DNA from: Bacteroidales bacterium UBA4243
Lineage (GTDB): Bacteria; Bacteroidota; Bacteroidia; Bacteroidales; F082
NCBI GenBank assembly: GCA_002396205.1
Contig: DGXB01000025.1
Span: 1 to 15,555, forward strand
Direction: 5' to 3'
Length of the DNA stretch: 15,555 nucleotides
Shown here: in pieces, positions 1-5,500 of the stretch
Numbering within the stretch: the first letter of the stretch is position 1
Layout: every line of letters begins with the position of its first letter
The notes under the pieces: generated by a model
Seen by the model: only the letters and a program-made list of their open reading frames with translations
Told to the model about the DNA's origin: nothing
Database searches by the model: none
Made by a program: the position numbers and the translations under genes

Positions 1-530
1 ATCTCGACGTCGCTCTTGTAGCCCATGTCGTGGTACATGTTGGCCCACATGTGTTGTAGCATACTGCGCATCTGCAACTCGAAACGGATTTGGTTCAGCT
101 GGGGCATGTCAGGGTCATGATACATTCCTTCGGGTATGCGGCAGATATAGTGCAGCGACATATAGCCGAAACGGTCGATTTCGAGCATCTTGCGCTTGTC
201 GACGGAGTTGTCCCAGTCGATTTCGAACATTTTTTCCACCAAGGCCGAGATGACATCCACCTCATCATTGAAAAATGTGATGACACGTATGCCTACAATA
301 TCAGTTACATCACTGATTGTCTTGTACTTATACCCTTTCAATTCCAACTTGTTCGTCAGGCTGTCTTCCGCTTTGATGCGCGACTCAAGCCCGGCAATAT
401 GAAGATGGTTTTCGTCGAGGCACTGGCGCAAACGCTCAAGCACGATGGACGAGATTTTCTCATACACAGGAAGATTCTCGCGATATTCATCGAGTATCAT
501 TTCGCTATGGAGATCGAGTTTCATAGGCAT
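1..530 (-). CDS. RelA/SpoT-domain (p)ppGpp synthetase, partial (runs off left edge)
   Basis: This is the N-terminal 176 residues of a protein that continues beyond base 1. It carries every core motif of the RelA/SpoT synthetase fold: R51-x-K53-x3-S57-x3-K61 for nucleotide binding, D77 in DIVGIRVIT, GYMSLH at 122-127, E151-x-Q153-x-R155, and HMWANMYHD at 160-169. It therefore probably transfers pyrophosphate from ATP to GDP or GTP, making the alarmone (p)ppGpp in the cytoplasm. The synthetase domain begins almost at the N-terminus with no HD hydrolase domain before it, as in small alarmone synthetases; what follows the domain cannot be seen. The chosen ATG (528-530) overlaps the stop of the upstream STAS gene as TGATG, which implies translational coupling; a second ATG (522-524) lies two codons inside. 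The synthetase assignment is confident, but final length and any C-terminal domain are unknown. Confidence 0.88.
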   Translation of the reverse strand, partial: MPMKLDLHSEMILDEYRENLPVYEKISSIVLERLRQCLDENHLHIAGLESRIKAEDSLTNKLELKGYKYKTISDVTDIVGIRVITFFNDEVDVISALVEKMFEIDWDNSVDKRKMLEIDRFGYMSLHYICRIPEGMYHDPDMPQLNQIRFELQMRSMLQHMWANMYHDMGYKSDVE

Positions 531-832
531 CAGAGAATGGTGATGATGTTCGAGAAACCGGTGATGTCGAAGACTTCCTTCACTCGCGAATCCATGTTGC
601 GCATCACCATGGTGCCTTGATGAGCCATGACGCTTTTTTGCAACAAGAGGAACATGCGCAAGCCTTGCGACGAGGTGTAGGTCATGCCCGTGCAGTCGAT
701 GTCGATGTTGGGGCATTCGTCTTCCATCAACGGAGCGATGTCATGCTGAAACTGGTCGGCATTGGTGGTGTCGATGCGACCTTCGAGGGTCACGAGCGTC
801 TTTTCGTTTTGTTTTTTTATTGTGACTTTCAT
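530..832 (-). CDS. STAS-domain anti-sigma factor antagonist (RsbV/SpoIIAA-like)
   Basis: The 100-residue protein is a single STAS domain, the usual size for RsbV or SpoIIAA antagonists. It has the N-terminal strand pattern VTLEGRID (residues 14-21) and the TSSQGLRMF loop (53-61), where these proteins carry a serine phosphorylated by their partner kinase; S54 and S55 are the candidates. In known partner switches the unphosphorylated STAS protein captures the kinase/anti-sigma factor and frees its target. Here the kinase-like gene lies just upstream (70 bp away) and a (p)ppGpp synthetase starts inside this gene's stop codon, so the switch target may be alarmone synthesis. That is inference: no sigma factor gene is in view. 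The ATG at 830-832 follows an A-rich leader without a clear Shine-Dalgarno. Confidence 0.88.
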   Translation of the reverse strand: MKVTIKKQNEKTLVTLEGRIDTTNADQFQHDIAPLMEDECPNIDIDCTGMTYTSSQGLRMFLLLQKSVMAHQGTMVMRNMDSRVKEVFDITGFSNIITIL

Positions 833-902
833 TTTTTTGATACGCAGGGACTTACGTCGCCTGCTTACAGATATGCCGTCCCTACGGGACTGGATTATAC
901 TA
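833..902 (-). repeat. Intergenic palindromic element between kinase and STAS genes
   Basis: The 70-bp spacer contains a 5-bp inverted repeat GTCCC-TAC-GGGAC (878-890) and a second pair GCAGG/CCTGC (844-848 with 860-864). The GGGAC at 847-851 could also pair with GTCCC at 878-882, so alternative hairpins are possible. From memory it resembles a short repeat seen in Bacteroidales intergenic regions, but I could not search for copies. It sits in the transcribed leader of the STAS gene. Confidence 0.45.
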
Positions 903-1313
903 TCAGTTTTTAACTATCTTTCTCATTATCAACACATTGTTACCATCCTCATAATGGTATTCGATGCTATCCATCATATTTTTGCAGAGGTAAATGCCAA
1001 GACCGCCCACTTCGCGCTGGTCGGCGGAAAGGTTCACATCGGGGTCGGCCTTTTCCAAAGGGTTGAAAGGCACGCCCGCATCGCGCAGTTCGATGGTCAG
1101 CACCAGCGACTCGTGGTCGAGGCTTGTGCCGGCCTCAAGCCATCCAATGCCGCCTTCGTAGGCGTAGTGCACCACGTTCTCGACGGCCTCCTCGACCGAA
1201 AGCTCAATCTTGAAGCGCAGGTCGGGGTCGTCGGGAATGTCGGGCGACGCCATCAGGAAAGCGATGATTTCGCTGGATTTGTCGGTTATGGGGTTGAATC
1301 GTTTCTTAATCAT
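903..1313 (-). CDS. RsbW/SpoIIAB-like anti-sigma factor, serine-kinase family ATPase
   Basis: This 136-residue protein is a GHKL-type ATPase of the RsbW/SpoIIAB size class. The N box is ELSVEEAVENVVHYAY (residues 37-52, with N46 coordinating Mg2+), the G1 box is LRDAGVPFNP (D78 contacts adenine), and the G2 box is GGLGIYL (103-109). Members phosphorylate a STAS-domain antagonist on serine and otherwise bind and inhibit a sigma factor or another target. The gene is first in the operon, followed by the STAS antagonist and then by a RelA/SpoT-domain synthetase. No sigma factor is adjacent, so its sequestered target is unknown. The start ATG is at 1311-1313, with a TAnnTTTG box 27 bp upstream. 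Confidence 0.88.
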   Translation of the reverse strand: MIKKRFNPITDKSSEIIAFLMASPDIPDDPDLRFKIELSVEEAVENVVHYAYEGGIGWLEAGTSLDHESLVLTIELRDAGVPFNPLEKADPDVNLSADQREVGGLGIYLCKNMMDSIEYHYEDGNNVLIMRKIVKN

Positions 1314-1339
1314 ACCTTATGGTCTAAAAAATCAGGCCA

Positions 1340-1347
1340 CAAAGGTA
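1340..1347 (-). promoter_or_regulatory. Putative -7 box for the partner-switch operon
   Basis: TACCTTTG on the minus strand matches the Bacteroidota -7 consensus TAnnTTTG and sits 27 bp upstream of the RsbW-like start. A TTG lies at 1371-1373, giving a 23-bp spacing, slightly longer than usual, so the -33 part is uncertain. Confidence 0.5.
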
Positions 1348-1392
1348 ATGCTTTTTTCGAAAAAACATGCCAATTATTTCAATTCATGGAAT

Positions 1393-1430
1393 CCCTTCAC
1401 CCGCTTGCCCCATCTCTCCAAGCGGCAGGG
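1393..1430. repeat. Hairpin downstream of the acyl-CoA ligase
   Basis: A perfect 7-bp stem CCGCTTG (1401-1407) / CAAGCGG (1419-1425), capped by an 11-nt loop, is flanked by an outer CCCT/AGGG pair (1393-1396 with 1427-1430). It begins a few bases after the ligase stop codon. No T-tract follows on the minus strand, so it is either a non-canonical terminator or a mobile palindromic repeat. Confidence 0.45.
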
Positions 1431-1433
1431 GTA

Positions 1434-3257
1434 TTATTCAGCGAACATTCCGTCGATCAAATCCTTGTAGTGCTCGGCGATGATCTTGCGGCGGATTTTG
1501 AGGCTCGGCGTGACTTCTCCATCCTCGATGGTCCACTCGTGGTCCATCAGCTCAAAACGCTTGATCTTCTCGAAGTCGCCGAAGAACTTGTTGTAGGTGT
1601 CGACCTCCTGACGGTAACGCGCCACCACAAGGTTGTGCCTCACCATCTCCTCGTTCGACGCAACGATAATATTGTTCTCATCGCACCAGTTCTTCAAATA
1701 CTCGAAGTTGGGAACGATAAGGGCAGCGGCGAACTTCTGGTTCTCGCCCACCACCATCATGTTGCTGAAGAAAGGCGACTCAACGAAACGGTTCTCTATC
1801 AGTCCGGGCGAGATGTACTTGCCCATCGAGTCCTTGAAAACCTCCTTCATGCGCCCTGTAATTTTCAGCAGTCCGTCCTCGTCAAACTCGCCGATGTCGC
1901 CAGTGTGGAAGTAGCCGTTCTCGTCAATGGCCTCGCGGGTCTGCTCTTCATCCTTGTAGTAGCCCTTCATCACGCTCGATCCCTTCACGAGTATTTCGCC
2001 TGTCTCAGGTGCAATCTGCACGTCGAGGTTGCGACAGGTGACGCCAACGGTACCTGCCTTAACGATACGCCTTGTGATGCTGTTAACGCTTATCACCGGC
2101 GAGGTCTCCGTCAGGCCGTAGCCTTCAATGATTGGGATGCCCATGGCGGCGAAGAGCTTCACCAAACGGGGATGCAAGGCTGCACCTCCTGAGATGATGA
2201 ACTCCAAATTGCCGCCAAAGGCCTTCCTCACATCCTTGAACACCAAGCAGTTGGCCAAACGCAGCTTCAGCAGGTAGAACCAGCCGTTGTTGCGTCCTGT
2301 TTCGTCGTAACGGTCGGCCAATTCAAAAGCCCAGTTGAATACCTTTTTCTTCAAGCCCGTCAGTTTGTCGCCCTTGCGCATGATGCTGTTGTAGGCTTTC
2401 TCGATGACGCGCGGCACGGTGAGGAAATGGTTGGGCTTCACGTCGGCGATGTCGCGCATGATGGTACCGAAGTTTTCGACGTAATAGGTTGAATTTCCGA
2501 GAAATACATGCGTGTAGAACACCGAACGTTCGAGGATGTGCGACAACGGCAGGAAACTCACGATCTTGTGGCTCGGCGGCACGGGGAAATGCGGTCCGTA
2601 GTAAGCCACGTCTTGCATCAGGTTGCGATGGGTCAGCATCACGCCCTTGGGCATTCCGAGCGTTCCCGAAGTATAGATGATGGTGGCCACGTCGTCGGTG
2701 TCGACAGCATCTTCACGGGCCTTCAGTTCCTTCTTGGTCGCCTCGTCAGCTTTCACCTCCTTCAAGAAAGAATCAAGCGACTTGACGCCATCCACCTCCT
2801 TGAAAGAAAACACCTTAGGACGATCTTCCATGGTCTCGATGATGTCTCTCACCTTGCCATAAATCAACTTGCCTTCAACGAAGATCACCTTTGGCGCGGC
2901 ATGGTTGATGATATACTCATAGTCGCTGTGGCGCACCGTCGGATAGATGGGCACCAAGATGGCACCCGCCTGCTGTGCGGCAAAATCCACCATGTTCCAC
3001 TGCGGGCTGTTGTTGGAAATCACCGCCACGCGATCGCCCTTCCGGACGCCTATTTGAATCAGCCCAAAACTGATGGCATCGGTCAGTTCGGCGAATTTCT
3101 GGCCGCTATATTTCACCCATTCGCCGTTATCCTTGCACGCCACCATGTCGTCCTTATACCCATATTTCTCAACGAAATGAGGCACAAGTTCGAACACGCG
3201 CGACGGTATGTCGGGATAAGGCTGAACCGGTGTCGGTATGAATACATTCTTCTCCAT
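1434..3257 (-). CDS. AMP-forming long-chain acyl-CoA ligase
   Basis: The 607-residue protein belongs to the ANL superfamily, in the long-chain acyl-CoA synthetase group. The P-loop is YTSGTLGMPKGV (195-206), the A5 motif GYGLTETSP lies near residue 385, YFHTGDIGEFDEDGLLKITGR-type A7/A8 residues follow, and SLKIRRKII near the C-terminus supplies the A10 lysine region. It should activate fatty acids with ATP to an acyl-adenylate and then acyl-CoA, in the cytoplasm or at the inner membrane face. The ATG at 3255-3257 is chosen because family homology begins at MEKNVFIP; an upstream in-frame ATG at 3299 would add only 14 poorly conserved residues. It is divergent from a phosphopantetheinyl transferase gene. 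I see no perfect TAnnTTTG for this gene; TAATTTCG (3275-3282) has one mismatch. Confidence 0.9.
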   Translation of the reverse strand: MEKNVFIPTPVQPYPDIPSRVFELVPHFVEKYGYKDDMVACKDNGEWVKYSGQKFAELTDAISFGLIQIGVRKGDRVAVISNNSPQWNMVDFAAQQAGAILVPIYPTVRHSDYEYIINHAAPKVIFVEGKLIYGKVRDIIETMEDRPKVFSFKEVDGVKSLDSFLKEVKADEATKKELKAREDAVDTDDVATIIYTSGTLGMPKGVMLTHRNLMQDVAYYGPHFPVPPSHKIVSFLPLSHILERSVFYTHVFLGNSTYYVENFGTIMRDIADVKPNHFLTVPRVIEKAYNSIMRKGDKLTGLKKKVFNWAFELADRYDETGRNNGWFYLLKLRLANCLVFKDVRKAFGGNLEFIISGGAALHPRLVKLFAAMGIPIIEGYGLTETSPVISVNSITRRIVKAGTVGVTCRNLDVQIAPETGEILVKGSSVMKGYYKDEEQTREAIDENGYFHTGDIGEFDEDGLLKITGRMKEVFKDSMGKYISPGLIENRFVESPFFSNMMVVGENQKFAAALIVPNFEYLKNWCDENNIIVASNEEMVRHNLVVARYRQEVDTYNKFFGDFEKIKRFELMDHEWTIEDGEVTPSLKIRRKIIAEHYKDLIDGMFAE

Positions 3258-3392
3258 ATCCAAGAAAATTGCCGCGAAATTAGGATTTATTTCAATCAAA
3301 CAGACTATTTATCCAAACGAAAGGCAATTTTGAAAACAAAAAGGGGAATTTCTTCAACGAAAACTTTTTTCCTTCGGTTTCGACAGAATAAT

Positions 3393-3400
3393 TATTTTTG
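3393..3400 (+). promoter_or_regulatory. Putative -7 box for the phosphopantetheinyl transferase gene
   Basis: TATTTTTG matches TAnnTTTG and lies 19 bp upstream of the ATG, predicting a short leader. No clear TTG is seen at the expected -33 position. Confidence 0.45.
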
Positions 3401-3419
3401 CGACCTGAAACAAAATACG

Positions 3420-3992
3420 ATGCTATCCATCTTCGATGACATGACCCAAGCAACCGAAGCCGAGGTGCAGCACATGTTGCCCTTGGTCGACGAACAACGC
3501 TGCCACGAGGCTTTGCGCTACAGGCACCTCTTCGGCCAGTTTGCCTGCCTCAAGTCGTGGCTGATGCTGAAAGATTTATTGAAACCACTGGGAATCAATA
3601 ACATGAAAATAGATTTCAATGCTCACGGAAAGCCATTTCTGGTTCACTATCCGCAAGTGCATTTCAACCTGAGCCACTGCAAGAACGGAATAGCCGTGGC
3701 TGTTGACTTCGCCCCCATCGGCATCGACATCGAGAGCTTCCGCAAGCCTGACCTGGCCCTCATCCGCAAGACGATGAATCCCGCCGAAGCGGAATGGATC
3801 CTCGCCTCCACCGACCCAACAGTGGCCTTCACCCAATATTGGACCAAGAAGGAAGCCGTGCTGAAACTGCGCGGCACCGGCCTCGTCGACGACCTGCACG
3901 GCGTCCTCGACGGCGAAGGCTACCGCTTGGAGACCTATATAAATAAGGAAAAACGCTATGCCCTAAGCATAGCGTTTTCACATAACCTATAA
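3420..3992 (+). CDS. 4'-phosphopantetheinyl transferase superfamily protein
   Basis: The 190-residue protein carries the Sfp-type signature motifs: NLSH at 84-87, GIDIE at 101-105 (D103 and E105 bind Mg2+) and WTKKEAVLK at 141-149. These enzymes move the phosphopantetheine arm of CoA onto a serine of an acyl or peptidyl carrier protein. It is shorter than Sfp (about 224 residues) but contains both metal and CoA motifs. No carrier protein, PKS or NRPS is visible here; the neighbour is a divergent acyl-CoA ligase, so a lipid role is possible but unproven. The frame is open far upstream, antisense to the ligase; the ATG at 3420 is chosen because it starts the homologous region just after a TAnnTTTG box. 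Its last codons are built from a terminator-like hairpin. Confidence 0.85.
   Translation: MLSIFDDMTQATEAEVQHMLPLVDEQRCHEALRYRHLFGQFACLKSWLMLKDLLKPLGINNMKIDFNAHGKPFLVHYPQVHFNLSHCKNGIAVAVDFAPIGIDIESFRKPDLALIRKTMNPAEAEWILASTDPTVAFTQYWTKKEAVLKLRGTGLVDDLHGVLDGEGYRLETYINKEKRYALSIAFSHNL
3950..3978. terminator. Terminator hairpin inside the 3' end of a CDS
   Basis: A perfect 12-bp inverted repeat, AAAACGCTATGC (3950-3961) and GCATAGCGTTTT (3967-3978), encloses a 5-nt loop. The A and T runs at the stem ends make it plausible in both directions. It lies between convergent genes but wholly inside the transferase coding sequence, 11 bp before its stop codon. Confidence 0.7.
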
Positions 3993-4000
3993 AAAATCCT

Positions 4001-4942
4001 TTAAGCAATAATTCTTGTCCCGCAAGTCGGGTCGCCAAGGCGCGTGGCCTCGGTGATGATGGCCTCGTGGCCCGTAGCCTCCACGAAGAGGATGGCGGCA
4101 CGCACCTTGGGGGCCATGCTGCCCTCGGTGAACTGGCCGTCGGCCAGGTGCTTCTTGGCCTCGGCAACGGTGATGGTGTCGAGAGCCTGCTCGTTGTCCT
4201 TGCGGAAGTTGATGTAGACCTTCGGCACGTCGGTGAGGATGTAGAACTCGTCGGCGTGGATGTCGATGGCAGTCATGGCGGAGGCAAGATCCTTGTCGAT
4301 GACCGCCTCGATGCCGCCCAAGCTGCCGTCGGCTTTCTCGATGACGGGGATGCCGCCACCACCCACGGTAATGACCACATTGCCCTGCTCGGCCAATTGC
4401 TTCACAATCTCAACGTTCTGGATGGCAATGGGTTTCGGCGATGCCACCACCTTGCGCCAACCGCGACCTTTGGGATCTTCCTTGTAGACGGCACCCGTCT
4501 CGGCAGCGTATTTCTCGGCGTCTTCCTTAGAATAGTAAGGGCCGACGGGCTTGGTGGGGTTTTGGAACATCGGGTCGTTCTTGTCGACCACGACCTGCGT
4601 CACTAACGTGACCACGTTGCGCTTGATGCCTTCCTTGGCAAAGATCTTGCCCAAGCCCATCTCAATCATGAAACCGATGAGACCTTGCGTCTCGGCCACG
4701 CAGAAGTCGATGGGCATGCCAGGCACGCCAAACTGGTGGCTACCGGCCTCGTGTTGCAGCATCACGTTGCCCACCTGCGGGCCGTTGCCATGGCCAATGA
4801 CCAAGTTATAGTCGTTCTTCAAGAACGGGAGCAACGACTGGCACGTCTCGGTGACATTCTCCATCTGCTCCTTATAAGTACCTTTCTGTCCGCCTCTCAA
4901 CAGGGCGTTTCCGCCAAAGGCGATAACAGCTAATTTCTTCAT
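4001..4942 (-). CDS. arcC: Carbamate kinase
   Basis: The 313-residue product has family length (about 310) and motifs throughout. AFGGNALL at 8-15 forms the phosphate-binding loop, IGHGNGPQVGN at 49-59 binds substrate, a VGGGGIPV stretch lies near residue 215, and the C-terminus has the conserved GDPTCGTRI. It interconverts carbamoyl phosphate plus ADP with ATP plus carbamate in the cytoplasm, usually the ATP-yielding step of arginine, citrulline or purine catabolism. No arginine deiminase, ornithine carbamoyltransferase or transporter is beside it, so the carbamoyl phosphate source must be elsewhere. Upstream is a repeat-filled 146-bp gap and then a lipoprotein gene on the same strand; no TAnnTTTG box is seen in the gap, so cotranscription from the lipoprotein promoter is possible. 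Confidence 0.95.
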   Translation of the reverse strand: MKKLAVIAFGGNALLRGGQKGTYKEQMENVTETCQSLLPFLKNDYNLVIGHGNGPQVGNVMLQHEAGSHQFGVPGMPIDFCVAETQGLIGFMIEMGLGKIFAKEGIKRNVVTLVTQVVVDKNDPMFQNPTKPVGPYYSKEDAEKYAAETGAVYKEDPKGRGWRKVVASPKPIAIQNVEIVKQLAEQGNVVITVGGGGIPVIEKADGSLGGIEAVIDKDLASAMTAIDIHADEFYILTDVPKVYINFRKDNEQALDTITVAEAKKHLADGQFTEGSMAPKVRAAILFVEATGHEAIITEATRLGDPTCGTRIIA

Positions 4943-4983
4943 TATTCGTTATTTATGAGTTATTATTAATATTCTTTTTTTGC

Positions 4984-5011
4984 TTCTGGCTTCTGGCCTT
5001 TAGCCTCTGGC
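4984..5011. repeat. Degenerate 7-bp tandem repeat
   Basis: Four consecutive heptamers TTCTGGC, TTCTGGC, CTTTAGC and CTCTGGC fill 28 bp of the gap between the lipoprotein and carbamate kinase genes. The first two are identical. It lies directly beside the palindrome at 5032-5052. Confidence 0.6.
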
Positions 5012-5031
5012 AATCCTTGTTCCGAGGTGTC

Positions 5032-5052
5032 ATTGCGGACTTGATCCGCAAT
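5032..5052. repeat. REP-like palindrome
   Basis: ATTGCGGA (5032-5039) and TCCGCAAT (5045-5052) form a perfect 8-bp stem with a 5-nt loop. I recall this GTCATTGCGGACTTGATCC-type sequence as a common intergenic repeat in bacterial genomes, including Bacteroidales, but could not check copy number. No T-tract follows immediately. Confidence 0.6.
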
Positions 5053-5088
5053 CTCCTAAAGAAAAAGGATTTGTCAATAGCCATGGTA

Positions 5089-5436
5089 TCATTTTTTCTG
5101 ATAAGTCACAGTATAGCCATCAGAGCCGACCACAAGGTTCTTGTCGTTGACGGAGACAATGTCGAGTGTGTCGGCGAAGTCGCGTGGCACCGAGCCGCTG
5201 ATGGAGCCTGAAATGATGAGTTTCTTGCCTTGCTGCTCCCAATGCTTGTATTCGCGGAAGCCCGTGTTGATGGATTTCACCTCTCCGTTTTCGAGCAAAG
5301 TGAAGCCCACTTCGCCGAGCAGACTGCCTTCGGCGGCGGGTTCAACCCATGTGCCGACCAACGAAGTTTTGCCGCACGAGGCCAAGACAAGCCCCATGAA
5401 ACAAGCTAATACTATAGAAATCAAGTGTTTGTTCAT
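5089..5436 (-). CDS. Lipocalin-like lipoprotein, uncharacterised
   Basis: The 115-residue protein starts with a lipoprotein signal: MNKHL, a hydrophobic stretch, then the lipobox LASC with the lipidated cysteine at 21. The mature part begins with GTWVEP and continues as alternating beta-strands (GFTLLENGEV, KHWEQQGKKLIISG, DTLDIVSVNDKNLVV), the pattern of small Bacteroidota lipocalin-family lipoproteins that start at a GxW motif. It is probably anchored in the outer or inner membrane facing the periplasm; its ligand is unknown. An in-frame ATG at 5487 would place 17 charged residues before the signal peptide and overlaps the promoter, so the start at 5434-5436 is preferred. It sits between the Ca2+ ATPase (65 bp upstream) and carbamate kinase. 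Confidence 0.8.
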   Translation of the reverse strand: MNKHLISIVLACFMGLVLASCGKTSLVGTWVEPAAEGSLLGEVGFTLLENGEVKSINTGFREYKHWEQQGKKLIISGSISGSVPRDFADTLDIVSVNDKNLVVGSDGYTVTYQKK

Positions 5437-5463
5437 TTTTTGATCCTTTCTGTTTTGGAGCGG

Positions 5464-5495
5464 CAAAGATACGAACTTTTCTTTCACAATACCAA
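5464..5495 (-). promoter_or_regulatory. Promoter of the lipoprotein gene
   Basis: On the minus strand TATCTTTG (5464-5471) fits TAnnTTTG and a TTG (5493-5495) lies 21 bp upstream. The -7 box is 27 bp before the lipoprotein ATG, and the promoter occupies the short gap after the ATPase stop codon. Confidence 0.55.
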
Positions 5496-5500
5496 GACAA

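Noticed and set aside
90..620. A 176-codon plus-strand frame at the left edge
   Set aside because: The opposite strand encodes a RelA/SpoT synthetase domain with all core motifs, so this is its shadow.
762..2192. A 476-codon open frame on the plus strand antisense to the kinase gene and acyl-CoA ligase
   Set aside because: Its translation is rich in His, Val and Leu without recognisable motifs, and it overlaps minus-strand genes with clear catalytic motifs.
2508..3419. A long in-frame upstream extension of the phosphopantetheinyl transferase
   Set aside because: It is antisense to the ligase, has no family similarity, and a -7 box plus ATG at 3420 explain the gene.
4984..5052. The clustered repeats as a possible CRISPR array
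   Set aside because: There is no regular repeat-spacer pattern; it is a short heptamer array and one palindrome, with no cas genes.
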